Shown here: positions 19,205 through 27,581 of the stretch, one piece after another | Layout of the letters: the number at the start of each line of letters is the position of its first letter | How positions within the stretch are numbered: position 1 is the stretch's first letter | NCBI RefSeq assembly: GCF_015169395.1 | Contig: NZ_CP063458.1 | Location: 124,001-188,000 of the forward strand | Direction of reading: 5' to 3' | Origin: Humisphaera borealis | GTDB lineage: Bacteria; Planctomycetota; Phycisphaerae; Tepidisphaerales; Tepidisphaeraceae | DNA length: 64,000 nucleotides | Translations under genes and position numbers: made by a program | Notes under the pieces: model-generated | Told to the model about the DNA's origin: nothing | Seen by the model: the letters and a program-made list of their open reading frames with translations, nothing else | Databases searched by the model: none

Positions 19205-19223
19205 GGGCACACGGCGTGTGCCC
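19205..19223. repeat. Hairpin after the TPR gene
   Basis: GGGGCACACGGCGTGTGCCC: 8-bp stem directly after the stop codon. No T tract follows, so it is not a classical terminator. Confidence 0.5.
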
Positions 19224-19285
19224 GCCGGTGGTGTGCCGGCGATTGGATGGCAGGCGTTTGAATAGTGTGTCTTCGAGTTGAACGT

Positions 19286-19732
19286 ATGGCCCAACACGAT
19301 CCCATCCTTGCCGCCCTCGACGCGCAGGTCGCCTGCTACCGCCGGCTCGCCAAGCTCGCCGAGCAGCAGCACGAACTGGTGCAGCAGGGGATGACCGAAG
19401 AGTTGCTTCAGTTGTTGACGATGCGACAAGTCGAACTCGACCAGCTCGCCGCCCACGAACGGACCCTTCGCCCGGCCAAGTCCGATTGGCAGGTCTACCT
19501 GGCGAGGCTCGCCGCCGTCGATAAGGCCCGGGCCGAATCCCTGATGACCGAGACGCGGCTGTTGTTGGAGCGCATCACCTCGGCCGACAAGAACGACGTG
19601 CTCGTCCTGCAGCAGCGAAAGCTGAGCCTAGGCCGACAGATCGGCCAGGCGTCAGCCGGCCGCGTGGTGAACCGCGCCTACGCCGCCAACGCCTACGGCT
19701 CCAAGACGGCAAAGTTGAATGTGCAAACGTAG
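19286..19732 (+). CDS. flgN: FlgN-type flagellar chaperone
   Basis: 148 aa, almost entirely helical with heptad character (LAKLAEQQHELVQQGMTEELLQLLTMRQVELDQLAAHERTL), matching the size and pattern of FlgN, the export chaperone of the hook-associated proteins FlgK and FlgL. The C-terminal NRAYAANAYG is poorly structured. Start at ATG 19286. First gene of the flagellar cluster. Identification rests on fold pattern and position, so the name is moderately secure. Confidence 0.7.
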   Translation: MAQHDPILAALDAQVACYRRLAKLAEQQHELVQQGMTEELLQLLTMRQVELDQLAAHERTLRPAKSDWQVYLARLAAVDKARAESLMTETRLLLERITSADKNDVLVLQQRKLSLGRQIGQASAGRVVNRAYAANAYGSKTAKLNVQT

Positions 19733-19813
19733 GGTCCGCCTTGGCGGACGCGGCCGTCACCGCCGGACGGCTTCGTCGCTCGCCGGTTCCCGTCGCGTCC
19801 GCCAAGGCGGACC
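19733..19813. repeat. Palindromic repeat, GGTCCGCCTTGGCGGAC family
   Basis: A 20-bp perfect inverted pair (19733-19752 and 19794-19813) immediately after the flgN stop. The same element occurs at 23317-23417. Confidence 0.85.
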
Positions 19814-19832
19814 GTGCAACCGCCTGATCCCT

Positions 19833-20687
19833 ATGCTCGCTACCATGCCATCCTCACCCGCCCACGACGTGCGCCCGGCACCGTCGGTCGATCATGCAAG
19901 GCGGATCGAGGAGCTCGGTCGGATCATCCTCGCGTACAGCGAAGTCACCGAGAAGCTGCAGCAGTCGCACGATCAGCTGAACCGCACCGTTCAGATCCTC
20001 CAGCAGGAACTCGGCGAGAAGAATCGGCAGTTGGAACGCCGCAACCGTCTGGCCGCGCTGGGCGAGATGGCGGCCGGACTGGCACACGAGATTCGCAATC
20101 CGCTCGGCGGGATTCAGCTTTACGCATCACTGCTCGCCGGCGACGTGGCCGACCGGCCCGACTCACTCCGCGTCGTTCATAAGATCACCGCCGGCGTGAA
20201 GCGGCTGGAGGCGCTGGTCGGTCAGGTCCTGCAGTTTTCAAGGGAGATCGGTGCCAACCTTGGCGACGCCGACCTGGCGGAACTCGTCGCACAATCGGTC
20301 GAGCTGGCGGCCCGGACGCTTGAGGATTGCGGCGTGCAATGCCGGATCGACGGGCCGGACGAACTGCCCGCGCGCGTCGATTCTCTTCTGATCGGTCAAC
20401 TGGTGCTCAACCTCGTACAGAATGCCGCCGAGGCGATGGAGCCCGGCGGCGTCGTGACGGTTCGATACCGACGGGTTGGTGCGCAATGCGTTCTGTGCGT
20501 GCGCGACACCGGTCCGGGAATTCCTGCCGACGTGCTCGACAAGGTGTTCAACCCTTTCTTTACGACAAAGGAAACCGGGACGGGGCTCGGGCTGGCGATC
20601 GTTCACCGGATCGTCGAGGCCCACAACGGCACCATCACCGCCAGAAACGCCGAAGGCGGCGGGGCGGAGTTTGAGATTGTGATTTAG
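19833..20687 (+). CDS. Sensor histidine kinase of the flagellar two-component pair (FlrB/FleS-like)
   Basis: 284 aa from ATG 19833 (ATG 19845 also possible). No transmembrane segment. An N-terminal coiled coil (ILAYSEVTEKLQQSHDQLNRTVQILQQELGEKNRQLERR) leads to the phospho-acceptor H box GLAHEIRNPLGG, then the N box NLVQNAAEAM, DTGPGIP and GTGLGLAI of the ATPase domain. This soluble short form resembles FlrB/FleS, which phosphorylates a sigma54 activator. That activator is the next gene. It should time hook-basal-body gene expression. Confidence 0.88.
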   Translation: MLATMPSSPAHDVRPAPSVDHARRIEELGRIILAYSEVTEKLQQSHDQLNRTVQILQQELGEKNRQLERRNRLAALGEMAAGLAHEIRNPLGGIQLYASLLAGDVADRPDSLRVVHKITAGVKRLEALVGQVLQFSREIGANLGDADLAELVAQSVELAARTLEDCGVQCRIDGPDELPARVDSLLIGQLVLNLVQNAAEAMEPGGVVTVRYRRVGAQCVLCVRDTGPGIPADVLDKVFNPFFTTKETGTGLGLAIVHRIVEAHNGTITARNAEGGGAEFEIVI

Positions 20688-20761
20688 AAAGCAATCAGTA
20701 GTCAGGCGCGAAACGACTACTGACTACCAACGACGAACGACTGACAAGACAAGGACGTCTT

Positions 20762-22153
20762 ATGGCACGCATACTCATCTGTGACGATCAGGAAATGATG
20801 CGGGATTCGCTCGCCGCGATTCTCGCCCGCGAAGGGCATGAGGTCGTTGCCACCGGTGACGGTCCGGCGGCGGTGTCGCGGCTGTCCACCGGGCGGTTCG
20901 ATCTGCTCATTACCGACCTGAAAATGCCCCGCATGACCGGCCTGGAACTGCTGTCCGAGGCCAAACGTCTTCGCGCCGACATGCCGGTGGTGTTGATGAC
21001 GGCGTTCGCCACCGTGCAGACCGCCGTCGAGGCGATGAAGCTGGGTGCGTACGACTACATCCAGAAACCGTTCGACGGCGAAGAGATCAAGCTGCTGGTC
21101 GATCGCACGCTCGAACACAACCGCCTGATCCGCGAGAACGCCACCCTGCGATCAATGGCAGAGGCCTCGCTCGCGCCACGGCCCCTGGTCGGTGATGGTG
21201 ACCTGATGCGCGAGGTCAAACGCAAGATCGACCTCGTCGGCCGCAGCACGGCGACCGTCCTGATTCGCGGCGAAAGCGGGACGGGTAAAGAGGTCGTCGC
21301 CCGCGCCATCCACGCCGCCAGCGATCGCCGCGACAAACCCTTCCTGGCCGTGAACTGCGCCGCCCTAAGCGAAAATCTGCTGGAGTCTGAACTGTTCGGC
21401 CACGAGAAAGGCGCGTTCACCGGTGCCGACAAGCTTCGGCGCGGCCGATTCGAGCTTGCCGACGGCGGCACGCTCCTTCTCGACGAGATCAGCGAGATCG
21501 CCCCGGCGCTGCAGGCGAAACTGCTCCGCGTTCTGCAGGAAAGCATGTTCGAGCGCGTCGGTTCGAGCGTCAGCCAGCAGATCGATGTGCGCGTCGTCGC
21601 CACGACCAATCGCGACCTCGAGACCGAGGTCGAGAACGGCAAGTTCCGCCAGGATCTGTTCTACCGTTTGAACGTGGTACCGATCGACCTGCCGCCACTT
21701 CGGCATCGGCCGGAGGACATCGGCGACCTGTGCCGGCACTTCCTGAGCCTGGCGGCCCGCCGGTGCGGGCAGGCCTATCGGCACATCGAGCCCGAGGCGC
21801 TGCGGCTGCTGACCAGGTACGCCTGGCCTGGCAACGTTCGCGAACTGCAGAACATCGTCGAACGGGCAATGGTGCTAGAAACCGAGCCCGGCCTGGTGCG
21901 GGCATCGACGATCGAACCCTGGCTCAAGCCGGCCAAGGCGCCGTCAACCGCCGCCGTCGATAACCTCGCCGGCAAGCCGCTGGCGGACATCGAAAAGCAG
22001 GTCATTCTGACGACGCTTCGGCGGTTCCAGGGCCATCGCGTCAAGACGGCCGGTGCACTGGGGATCGGCGTGCGGACGCTGGGAATGAAGATCAAGAAGT
22101 GGAAGGAAGAAGGCGAAGAGTCGCTCGTCGGCGTCGAGGCGGAAGTGGACTGA
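20762..22153 (+). CDS. sigma54-dependent response regulator (FlrC/FleR/NtrC class)
   Basis: 463 aa. Receiver domain 1-120 with Asp52 (LLITDLKMPRMTG) and Lys102. AAA+ domain with Walker A GESGTGKE (170-177), the sigma54-contact loop GAFTGA (217-222), LLLDEISEI and a second arginine-finger region. The C-terminal Fis-type HTH (RFQGHRVKTAGALGIGVRTLGMKIKKWK) binds DNA. It should activate RpoN promoters such as the one found at 22401-22417 directly downstream. RBS AAGGACG before the ATG. Confidence 0.95.
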   Translation: MARILICDDQEMMRDSLAAILAREGHEVVATGDGPAAVSRLSTGRFDLLITDLKMPRMTGLELLSEAKRLRADMPVVLMTAFATVQTAVEAMKLGAYDYIQKPFDGEEIKLLVDRTLEHNRLIRENATLRSMAEASLAPRPLVGDGDLMREVKRKIDLVGRSTATVLIRGESGTGKEVVARAIHAASDRRDKPFLAVNCAALSENLLESELFGHEKGAFTGADKLRRGRFELADGGTLLLDEISEIAPALQAKLLRVLQESMFERVGSSVSQQIDVRVVATTNRDLETEVENGKFRQDLFYRLNVVPIDLPPLRHRPEDIGDLCRHFLSLAARRCGQAYRHIEPEALRLLTRYAWPGNVRELQNIVERAMVLETEPGLVRASTIEPWLKPAKAPSTAAVDNLAGKPLADIEKQVILTTLRRFQGHRVKTAGALGIGVRTLGMKIKKWKEEGEESLVGVEAEVD

Positions 22154-22193
22154 TCGCGCAGGATTTGCGCCACCGACGCGCAGATTGTGCCCG

Positions 22194-22366
22194 GTCCCCT
22201 CCTCCGGTACTCCGGGGGAAGGTTAGGGTGGGGGTTGTGTAGAGAAGCGTGACCATGCGGATGTCGACTTGGACGGAAGCGGTTGTGCGCGGGAGCAAAG
22301 GCTGGGAGAGCCCTTTGGAAGCAACCCCCTCCCTAGCCCTCCCCCGGAGTACCGGAGGAGGGGACA
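22194..22366. repeat. Long inverted repeat between the response regulator and flgB
   Basis: Imperfect 44-bp arms (22194-22237 and 22322-22366), each containing CCTCCTCCGGTACTCCGG and its complement. A single related arm occurs near 33660 (CCTCCGGTACGCCGGGG). No gene in the 280-base gap. Confidence 0.85.
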
Positions 22367-22400
22367 ACGCGGAGTATTGTTGTAAGGCAGACGGCGCTGC

Positions 22401-22417
22401 CTGGCACGACGTTTGAT
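22401..22417 (+). promoter_or_regulatory. sigma54 (-24/-12) promoter upstream of flgB
   Basis: CTGGCACGACGTTTGAT matches YTGGCACGRNNNTTGCW at all defined positions except one (A for C at the -12 GC). It lies 16 bases before the flgB ATG and just after the gene for the sigma54 activator. Confidence 0.7.
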
Positions 22418-22433
22418 ATTGAAAGGCTGATCC

Positions 22434-22835
22434 ATGTTCATCGATCGTCTCATCAATCAGGGAAACGCGCCGCTGCTGGAGCAGTGGATGCGGTTCACCG
22501 AAGAGCGACATCGGCTGATCGCGCAGAACGTGGTGAACATCTCGACGCCCGGTTACAAGCCGGTCGATCTGGACGAAGGCAAGTTCACCGCAATGCTGCG
22601 CGACCGTGCCGATGCCCGTCGCAACGCGGCCCCGGGAAGGGTCCGCTTCGACGACATCGGCGGCGAAGCCTCGAATGCCGAGCACGGCATTCTGTTCCAC
22701 GACGGGCAGAACCGGTCGATGGAACAACTGATGACCGATCAGGCGAAGAACGCCCTGATGCACAACATGGTGGTCGAACTGCTTCGAAGGCAGTTCTCGT
22801 CGCTGGAAGCGGCGTTAAAAGAACGAGTTTCGTAA
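22434..22835 (+). CDS. flgB: Flagellar basal-body rod protein FlgB
   Basis: 133 aa, usual length. N-terminal RHRLIAQNVVNISTPGYKPVDLD is the conserved rod-protein motif, and the C-terminal LMHNMVVELLRRQFSSLEAALKERVS helix pairs with it. FlgB is the proximal rod subunit at the base of the flagellum. First gene behind the sigma54-like promoter, in the classical flgB-flgC-fliE order. Confidence 0.93.
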   Translation: MFIDRLINQGNAPLLEQWMRFTEERHRLIAQNVVNISTPGYKPVDLDEGKFTAMLRDRADARRNAAPGRVRFDDIGGEASNAEHGILFHDGQNRSMEQLMTDQAKNALMHNMVVELLRRQFSSLEAALKERVS

Positions 22836-22909
22836 GGCGCGGAGCGCCGCGTTCTTAGCGCCATCCCGGAGGGATGGGCTGGAACCGTGTTACCCAGGAA
22901 GGGTTCGTT

Positions 22910-23317
22910 ATGTTCGATGTACTCGATATGGGCGCCAGCGGGTTGAAGGCTCAGCGCACGCGGCTGGACGTCATCGCGCAGAACATCCTGAACGCCGATA
23001 CCACACGCAGCGCCGACGGCAAGGTGGAACCTTACCGCCGAAAGTTCGCCACGCTGGTGTCCGGGCGGTCCGCAGGTGAACCGAACAAGCCCGGCGTTCA
23101 CGTCGGGAAGGTCGAGTCGGACAAGGCGCCCTACGTGCCGAAGTTCGAGCCCGGCCATCCGGACGCCGACAAAAACGGCATGGTGATGTACCCCAATGTC
23201 GATCTGTCGGTCGAGTTCGTCAACGCGATCGAGGCCTCGCGGGCCTACGAAGCGAACGTGAACCTGATGGATGTGACCAAGCAAATGATGAGTTCGACCT
23301 TGCGTCTGATCGCGTAG
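22910..23317 (+). CDS. flgC: Flagellar basal-body rod protein FlgC
   Basis: 135 aa from ATG 22910 with AGGAAGGG upstream. N-terminus MFDVLDMGASGLKAQRTRLDVIAQNILNADTTRS is the rod motif. The C-terminus PNVDLSVEFVNAIEASRAYEANVNLMDVTKQMMSSTLRLIA is typical FlgC. Proximal rod component. A small CCATCCCGGAGGGATGG hairpin lies in the gap from flgB. Confidence 0.94.
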   Translation: MFDVLDMGASGLKAQRTRLDVIAQNILNADTTRSADGKVEPYRRKFATLVSGRSAGEPNKPGVHVGKVESDKAPYVPKFEPGHPDADKNGMVMYPNVDLSVEFVNAIEASRAYEANVNLMDVTKQMMSSTLRLIA

Positions 23318-23417
23318 GGTCCGCCTTGGCGGACGTTACGGGTTTGACGACGTAAGATTGAAAATAGACATCGGTCGATAGCAGCATCGACGGTTTCGCG
23401 TCCGCCAAGGCGGACCC
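23317..23417. repeat. Palindromic repeat, second copy of the GGTCCGCCTTGGCGGAC family
   Basis: A 19-bp perfect inverted pair (23317-23335 and 23399-23417) fills the flgC-fliE gap and ends six bases before the fliE ATG. Confidence 0.85.
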
Positions 23418-23422
23418 TACAG

Positions 23423-23722
23423 ATGATCAACGGCATCGATCCCAACTTCGCGGCAGGTAAGCTCGGCGGTTCCACGCCGACTTCCAAGCCCACTTCGGGA
23501 TCATCGGGGTTTGCCGACGTACTCAAGGGGCACATCGAAGAAGTCTCCAAACTTCAGCAGGACGCCAGCAAGGCCGTCGAGGACCTGGCGACCGGCCGCA
23601 CGGAAAACGTCGCCGGCGTCATGACCGCGATGGAGAAATCCGACATCGCATTCAAGACCCTCCTGGCGATCCGGGCCAAGCTGATGGACGCGTACGATGA
23701 GATCAAGAACATCGGCGTCTAG
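23423..23722 (+). CDS. fliE: Flagellar hook-basal body protein FliE
   Basis: 99 aa, normal length. C-terminal KAVEDLATGRTENVAGVMTAMEKSDIAFKTLLAIRAKLMDAYDEIKNIGV is the conserved FliE region that links the MS ring to the rod. No strong ribosome binding site: the upstream bases belong to the palindromic repeat. Confidence 0.93.
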   Translation: MINGIDPNFAAGKLGGSTPTSKPTSGSSGFADVLKGHIEEVSKLQQDASKAVEDLATGRTENVAGVMTAMEKSDIAFKTLLAIRAKLMDAYDEIKNIGV

Positions 23723-23728
23723 GGGATG

Positions 23729-23850
23729 TCACTGGTCGCTAGTCACTGGTCGCTAGTCACTGGTCACTAGTCACTAGTCACTTGCCGGTCTTACTTGGCA
23801 AAAGCCGACGGCAATGGACCAGTGACAAATGGCAAGTAACCACTGACAAC
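23729..23850. repeat. Tandem CACTGGTC(G/A)CTAGT repeats between fliE and fliF
   Basis: TCACTGGTCGCTAG-type units repeat from 23729 to about 23782, with inverted pieces (GACCAGTGAC, CAAGTAACCACTGAC) at 23816-23850. No gene in 23723-24013. Confidence 0.75.
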
Positions 23851-24013
23851 TTTCCATGTTCGCACCATTTTCGGGATTTACATCGCGCGATGCGACGGTA
23901 GACTGCGGGGCACCACAGATCGGCGCACGGGCTCGTGGACGGGCCTACAGCGCCAGGCGGGCAAGGATGCCTGCTGATCAAAGACCTTAGTCACAGCCAT
24001 GGAGGGCTTGACG

Positions 24014-25663
24014 ATGGACTTCTTCAAGACGCAGTTTGACCGCATTCAGCAGCAGCTGGCAGGGCTTACCCCCAGTCAGAAGATGCTCTCGGCCGCGCTC
24101 GTGACCATCATGGTCATGACACTCTGGTGGTGGGGCAATTACGCCGGCAAGCCGGAGTTCGAACCCCTCCTCGACCAGACTCTCACGCAGGAAGACATCG
24201 GACGTATCGGCGTTCAGCTCACCGCCGCTGGAATCGAACACAAAGTCATCGACAGCAAGATCGCCGTGCCGGCCGAGAAGAAGGTCCAGGCGCTGGCGAA
24301 TCTCGGCTACGCCAACATGCTTCCCAAGAGCACGTCGAGCGGCTTCGACGAGATGATCAAGCAGCTCACCGCGTGGGACGGACAGGACCGGCAGAACGCG
24401 ATCTTCAATCACGGCAAGGAACTCTCGCTTCAGCGGGTCATCTCGCACTTCCCCGGTGTCGCGTCGGCGGTCGTCCTGATCGACCCCTCGACCAAGTTCC
24501 GACTCGGCCGCGACATCGAATCGACCGCCACCGTCAATGTCACGATGCGCGACGGCGGCGGATCGGTGAAGCAACTCGCGTCGGCGTGTGCACACCTCGT
24601 CGCCGGCTCGCAGGCGGGGCTCAAGGCTTCGCGTGTGAAGGTGGTGATCGACGGCAAGCCCCAGCCGGTGCCCGACACCGAAAACGCCAACGGATCCATT
24701 GCCACCAACGTTCTCGAGTCCCAGCAGGCCGCCGAGCTGGCCTTCACCCAGAAGGTTGAGAAGCACCTGGACTACATCCCCGGCGTTCGCGTCTCGGTGA
24801 CGGTAAAGGTCAACAACGCCAGCGAGCAGGCCGAGGCGACGGAAGTGAACAAGGAAAAGTCCGGCACGTTCGAAAAGCGGCTGATGAGCAAGACCCGGGA
24901 GGATTCGTCGGGCTCGCCGGGCGCCGGCGAGGGCGGCGTCCAGCCGAACACCGGGCTGACAATCGGCGACTCCGTCGCGGCCGGACCGAGGCAGTCGACT
25001 ACAGAGAATGAAGAAACGATCGAGAACGAAATTGTGCCCGGCGTGAAGAAGATCACGACCGTCACGCCTGCCGGCGATCACACCCCGATTGCCGCTTCCG
25101 TGCGCGTGCCCCGCAGCTACTTCGTGATGGTCGCCAAGGGCGGCGACCCGGCCGCAAAAGAGCCCGACGCCGCGACGGTTGACAAGGTGATCGCCAGCGA
25201 ACTGCCCAACATCAAGTCCGCGGTCATCGGTTGCACTGCCATCGGCAAGCCCGAGGCGATCACCGTCGAGCCCTACACCGACGTCATCCTTCCGCCGCGC
25301 GACCCGCAACTGGCTTCGGCGGGCTCCGGCATCACGCTCATGCTCGGCGGTCACATCAAGGAGATCGCCCTGGGCGGCCTGGCGTTGGCCAGCCTCTTCA
25401 TGATGTCGATGATGGTCCGCAAGGGCGCGGTCGCTCCGGTGGTGCTGCCGGCACCGGCCGTTCGCTCCACGGCTCCCAGCACGCTGTCGTCCAACGAAGC
25501 CGTAGCCGGCGAAGCCTCCGAGCAGAACCCAACGCTCGACGGCATGGAACTGGACGACGACTCGATCAAGACTCAACAGATGCTGTCGCAGGTCACCAGC
25601 ATGGTCGGTGAGAGCCCCGACACCGCCGCCCAGTTGATCAAGCGGTGGATGAACCAGAGGTAA
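24014..25663 (+). CDS. fliF: Flagellar MS-ring protein FliF
   Basis: 549 aa from ATG 24014, which has GGAGGG nine bases upstream (an ATG at 23999 overlaps that site). Transmembrane helix near residues 22-42 (MLSAALVTIMVMTLWWW), then the YscJ/FliF ring-building motif (LGYANMLPKSTSSGFDEM..., RDIESTATVNVTMRDGG), a low-complexity periplasmic loop, a second transmembrane helix (IALGGLALASLFMMSMMV), and a C-terminal tail ending MVGESPDTAAQLIKRWMNQ that docks FliG. Confidence 0.96.
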   Translation: MDFFKTQFDRIQQQLAGLTPSQKMLSAALVTIMVMTLWWWGNYAGKPEFEPLLDQTLTQEDIGRIGVQLTAAGIEHKVIDSKIAVPAEKKVQALANLGYANMLPKSTSSGFDEMIKQLTAWDGQDRQNAIFNHGKELSLQRVISHFPGVASAVVLIDPSTKFRLGRDIESTATVNVTMRDGGGSVKQLASACAHLVAGSQAGLKASRVKVVIDGKPQPVPDTENANGSIATNVLESQQAAELAFTQKVEKHLDYIPGVRVSVTVKVNNASEQAEATEVNKEKSGTFEKRLMSKTREDSSGSPGAGEGGVQPNTGLTIGDSVAAGPRQSTTENEETIENEIVPGVKKITTVTPAGDHTPIAASVRVPRSYFVMVAKGGDPAAKEPDAATVDKVIASELPNIKSAVIGCTAIGKPEAITVEPYTDVILPPRDPQLASAGSGITLMLGGHIKEIALGGLALASLFMMSMMVRKGAVAPVVLPAPAVRSTAPSTLSSNEAVAGEASEQNPTLDGMELDDDSIKTQQMLSQVTSMVGESPDTAAQLIKRWMNQR

Positions 25664-25673
25664 AGGGACGGGT

Positions 25674-25732
25674 GAAGGATGAAGGATGAAGGATGAATTC
25701 GGTTCATCTCTCATCCTTCATCCTTCATCCTT
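25674..25732. repeat. GGATGAA tandem inverted repeat between fliF and fliG
   Basis: Three GAAGGAT units (25674-25696) face three ATCCTTC units (25711-25732) around a 14-base centre. The element ends seven bases before the fliG ATG. Confidence 0.85.
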
Positions 25733-25739
25733 ATCATTC

Positions 25740-26750
25740 ATGGCCCAGGCAGAACTCAACGGTGTTCGTAAGTCGGCGATTCTGCTGCTGTCGCTCGATC
25801 AGGATCAGGCGGCCGAGGTGCTCAAGCGCCTACCGCCGGAGATGATCGAAGAAGTCAGCCGCGAGATCGCCTCTCTCGGCGAGGTCAAGGTTCCGCTGCG
25901 CCGTACGGTGCTCGGCGAGTTCTACAACCTGGCGCTGGCCAACTCGTACGTCACCGAAGGCGGTCTGGAATACGCCAAGTCGCTGCTCCGCAAGAGCCTC
26001 AGCGAGGCCGACGCCGCGAAAGCGATCAAGCAGGTCACCCAGCAGGTCGCGACGACGCCTTTCGCGTTTCTGCAGAAGGCCGAGAGCGAGAACCTGCTGA
26101 CGTTCATCCAGGACGAACACCCGCAGACGATTGCCCTGATCCTGGCGCATCTCAACCCGCAGAAAGCCAGCGAGATTCTTGTCGGTCTGGCCGGGCAGAA
26201 GCAGATCGAGGTGGTTAAGCGCATCGCGAACATGGAGCAGACCAACCCGGAGGTGATCAAGGAGGTCGAGCGCGGGCTCGAGCACCGGCTGTCCGACATC
26301 GTCAGCCAGACGTTCGAGAAGGCCGGCGGCATCGACTCGGTCGCCGAGATGCTCAACCTCGCCGACCGTGCAACGGAGAAGGGGATCATGGAAGGCCTCG
26401 AAGCCGAGGACCCGGACCTCGTCGAGCAGATCCGCCGGCTCATGTTCGTCTTCGAGGACATCCTGCTGGTCAACGACAAGGGCATTCAGTCGGTGCTCAA
26501 GGAGATCGAGAATGAGACGCTGGCTCTGGCGCTCAAGACCGCAAGCCAGGATCTCAAGGACAAGATCTTCAAGAACATGTCGGAACGCGCCGCGCAGCTC
26601 ATCGGCGAAGACATGCAGTACATGGGCCCGGTCCGCGTCAGCGATGTCGAACAGGCCCAGCAGAAGATCGTCGACGTCGTCCGCCGCCTGGAAGCCAGCG
26701 GCGAAATCATCATCGCCGGCCGCGGCGGCGAGAAGGAAATGATTGTTTGA
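25740..26750 (+). CDS. fliG: Flagellar motor switch protein FliG
   Basis: 336 aa from ATG 25740. All three domains are present: N-terminal FliF-binding (RKSAILLLSLDQDQAAEVLKRL), middle with the EHPQ motif (FIQDEHPQTIALILAHL), and C-terminal torque helix (LVNDKGIQSVLKEIENETLALALKTASQDLKDKIFKNMSERAAQLI) with the charged residues that interact with the stator. FliG couples MotA to the C ring. Confidence 0.97.
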   Translation: MAQAELNGVRKSAILLLSLDQDQAAEVLKRLPPEMIEEVSREIASLGEVKVPLRRTVLGEFYNLALANSYVTEGGLEYAKSLLRKSLSEADAAKAIKQVTQQVATTPFAFLQKAESENLLTFIQDEHPQTIALILAHLNPQKASEILVGLAGQKQIEVVKRIANMEQTNPEVIKEVERGLEHRLSDIVSQTFEKAGGIDSVAEMLNLADRATEKGIMEGLEAEDPDLVEQIRRLMFVFEDILLVNDKGIQSVLKEIENETLALALKTASQDLKDKIFKNMSERAAQLIGEDMQYMGPVRVSDVEQAQQKIVDVVRRLEASGEIIIAGRGGEKEMIV

Positions 26751-26756
26751 GGAGAG

Positions 26757-26848
26757 TAGGCAGTAGGCAGTAAGCAGTACGCAGAGAAGAACTAGGAGAG
26801 CCGTCTTTCCGCTCTGCGTACTGCTTACTGCGTACTGCTTACTGCCTA
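26757..26848. repeat. GCAGTA tandem inverted repeat between fliG and fliH
   Basis: Left arm AGGCAGTAGGCAGTAAGCAG... (26757-26785), right arm with CTGCGTACTGCTTACTGC repeats (26811-26848). It fills the gap completely. Confidence 0.85.
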
Positions 26849-26855
26849 ATCACAC

Positions 26856-27581
26856 ATGCCCATCATCCGCGCCAGCCAACTTCCTGCCACCGCACAAGTC
26901 TTCTCGATGCAGGACGTGGAAGCGGCCGCCAAGCGGGTTCTACTGAACGCCAATGCCAAGGCCGAGCAACTGATCGCCGCGGCGATCGAGGAAGCCGAAC
27001 GGGTCAAGGAAGAAGCGCGGCAGGAGGGAAGTCGCGAGGGGTTCGAGCACGGGCACACCGAAGGCGTTCGGCACGGCACCGAGGCCGGGCGGCAACAGGC
27101 GCTGCAGAAGCATTCGGCTGAGCTCACATCGCTCGTGGGGACGCTCCGCGAGGCGCTGGTGCAGATCGACGCCCATCGCCTGTCGATCGAATCCGACGGC
27201 ACGACCGAAGTCGTGAAGCTCGCAATCGCGATCGCCCGCCGCGTGATCAAACGACAAGCCGCGGTCGACCCGGCCGTCCTCGAAGCGAACCTCGGCGAGG
27301 CGATGAAGCTGGCCGTCGGCGCTGCCGACCTGCGGATCGCCGTCAACCCCGCCCAGCGGGCAGCCCTCAACGATGCGTTGCCGCGACTGAAGCTCAAATG
27401 GCCGGGACTGAAGCACGTCGAGCTCATAGATGATGCCACCATCGCGCCAGGGGGCTGCCAGGTCTTCACGCGCAGCGGATCGATCAACGCCGACCTGGAA
27501 TCCCAGTTGGATCGGATCGTCGCCGAGCTGATTCCCACGCCGTCCCAGGCTGCTGCGACTGATAGCGGAGGCACCTCGTGA
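26856..27581 (+). CDS. fliH: Flagellar export regulator FliH
   Basis: 241 aa. A long charged coiled region (residues 20-85) with the glycine-containing repeat GSREGFEHGHTEGVRHGTEAG typical of FliH, then the C-terminal globular part with VKLAIAIARRVIKRQ. FliH binds and restrains the FliI ATPase. Its stop overlaps the fliI start (GTGA). Confidence 0.9.
   Translation: MPIIRASQLPATAQVFSMQDVEAAAKRVLLNANAKAEQLIAAAIEEAERVKEEARQEGSREGFEHGHTEGVRHGTEAGRQQALQKHSAELTSLVGTLREALVQIDAHRLSIESDGTTEVVKLAIAIARRVIKRQAAVDPAVLEANLGEAMKLAVGAADLRIAVNPAQRAALNDALPRLKLKWPGLKHVELIDDATIAPGGCQVFTRSGSINADLESQLDRIVAELIPTPSQAAATDSGGTS

Noticed and set aside
19256-19275. Possible sigma54 site upstream of flgN (GGATGGCAGGCGTTTGAA)
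   Set aside because: The distance between the GG and the -12 G is one base short and two core positions mismatch, unlike the site before flgB.
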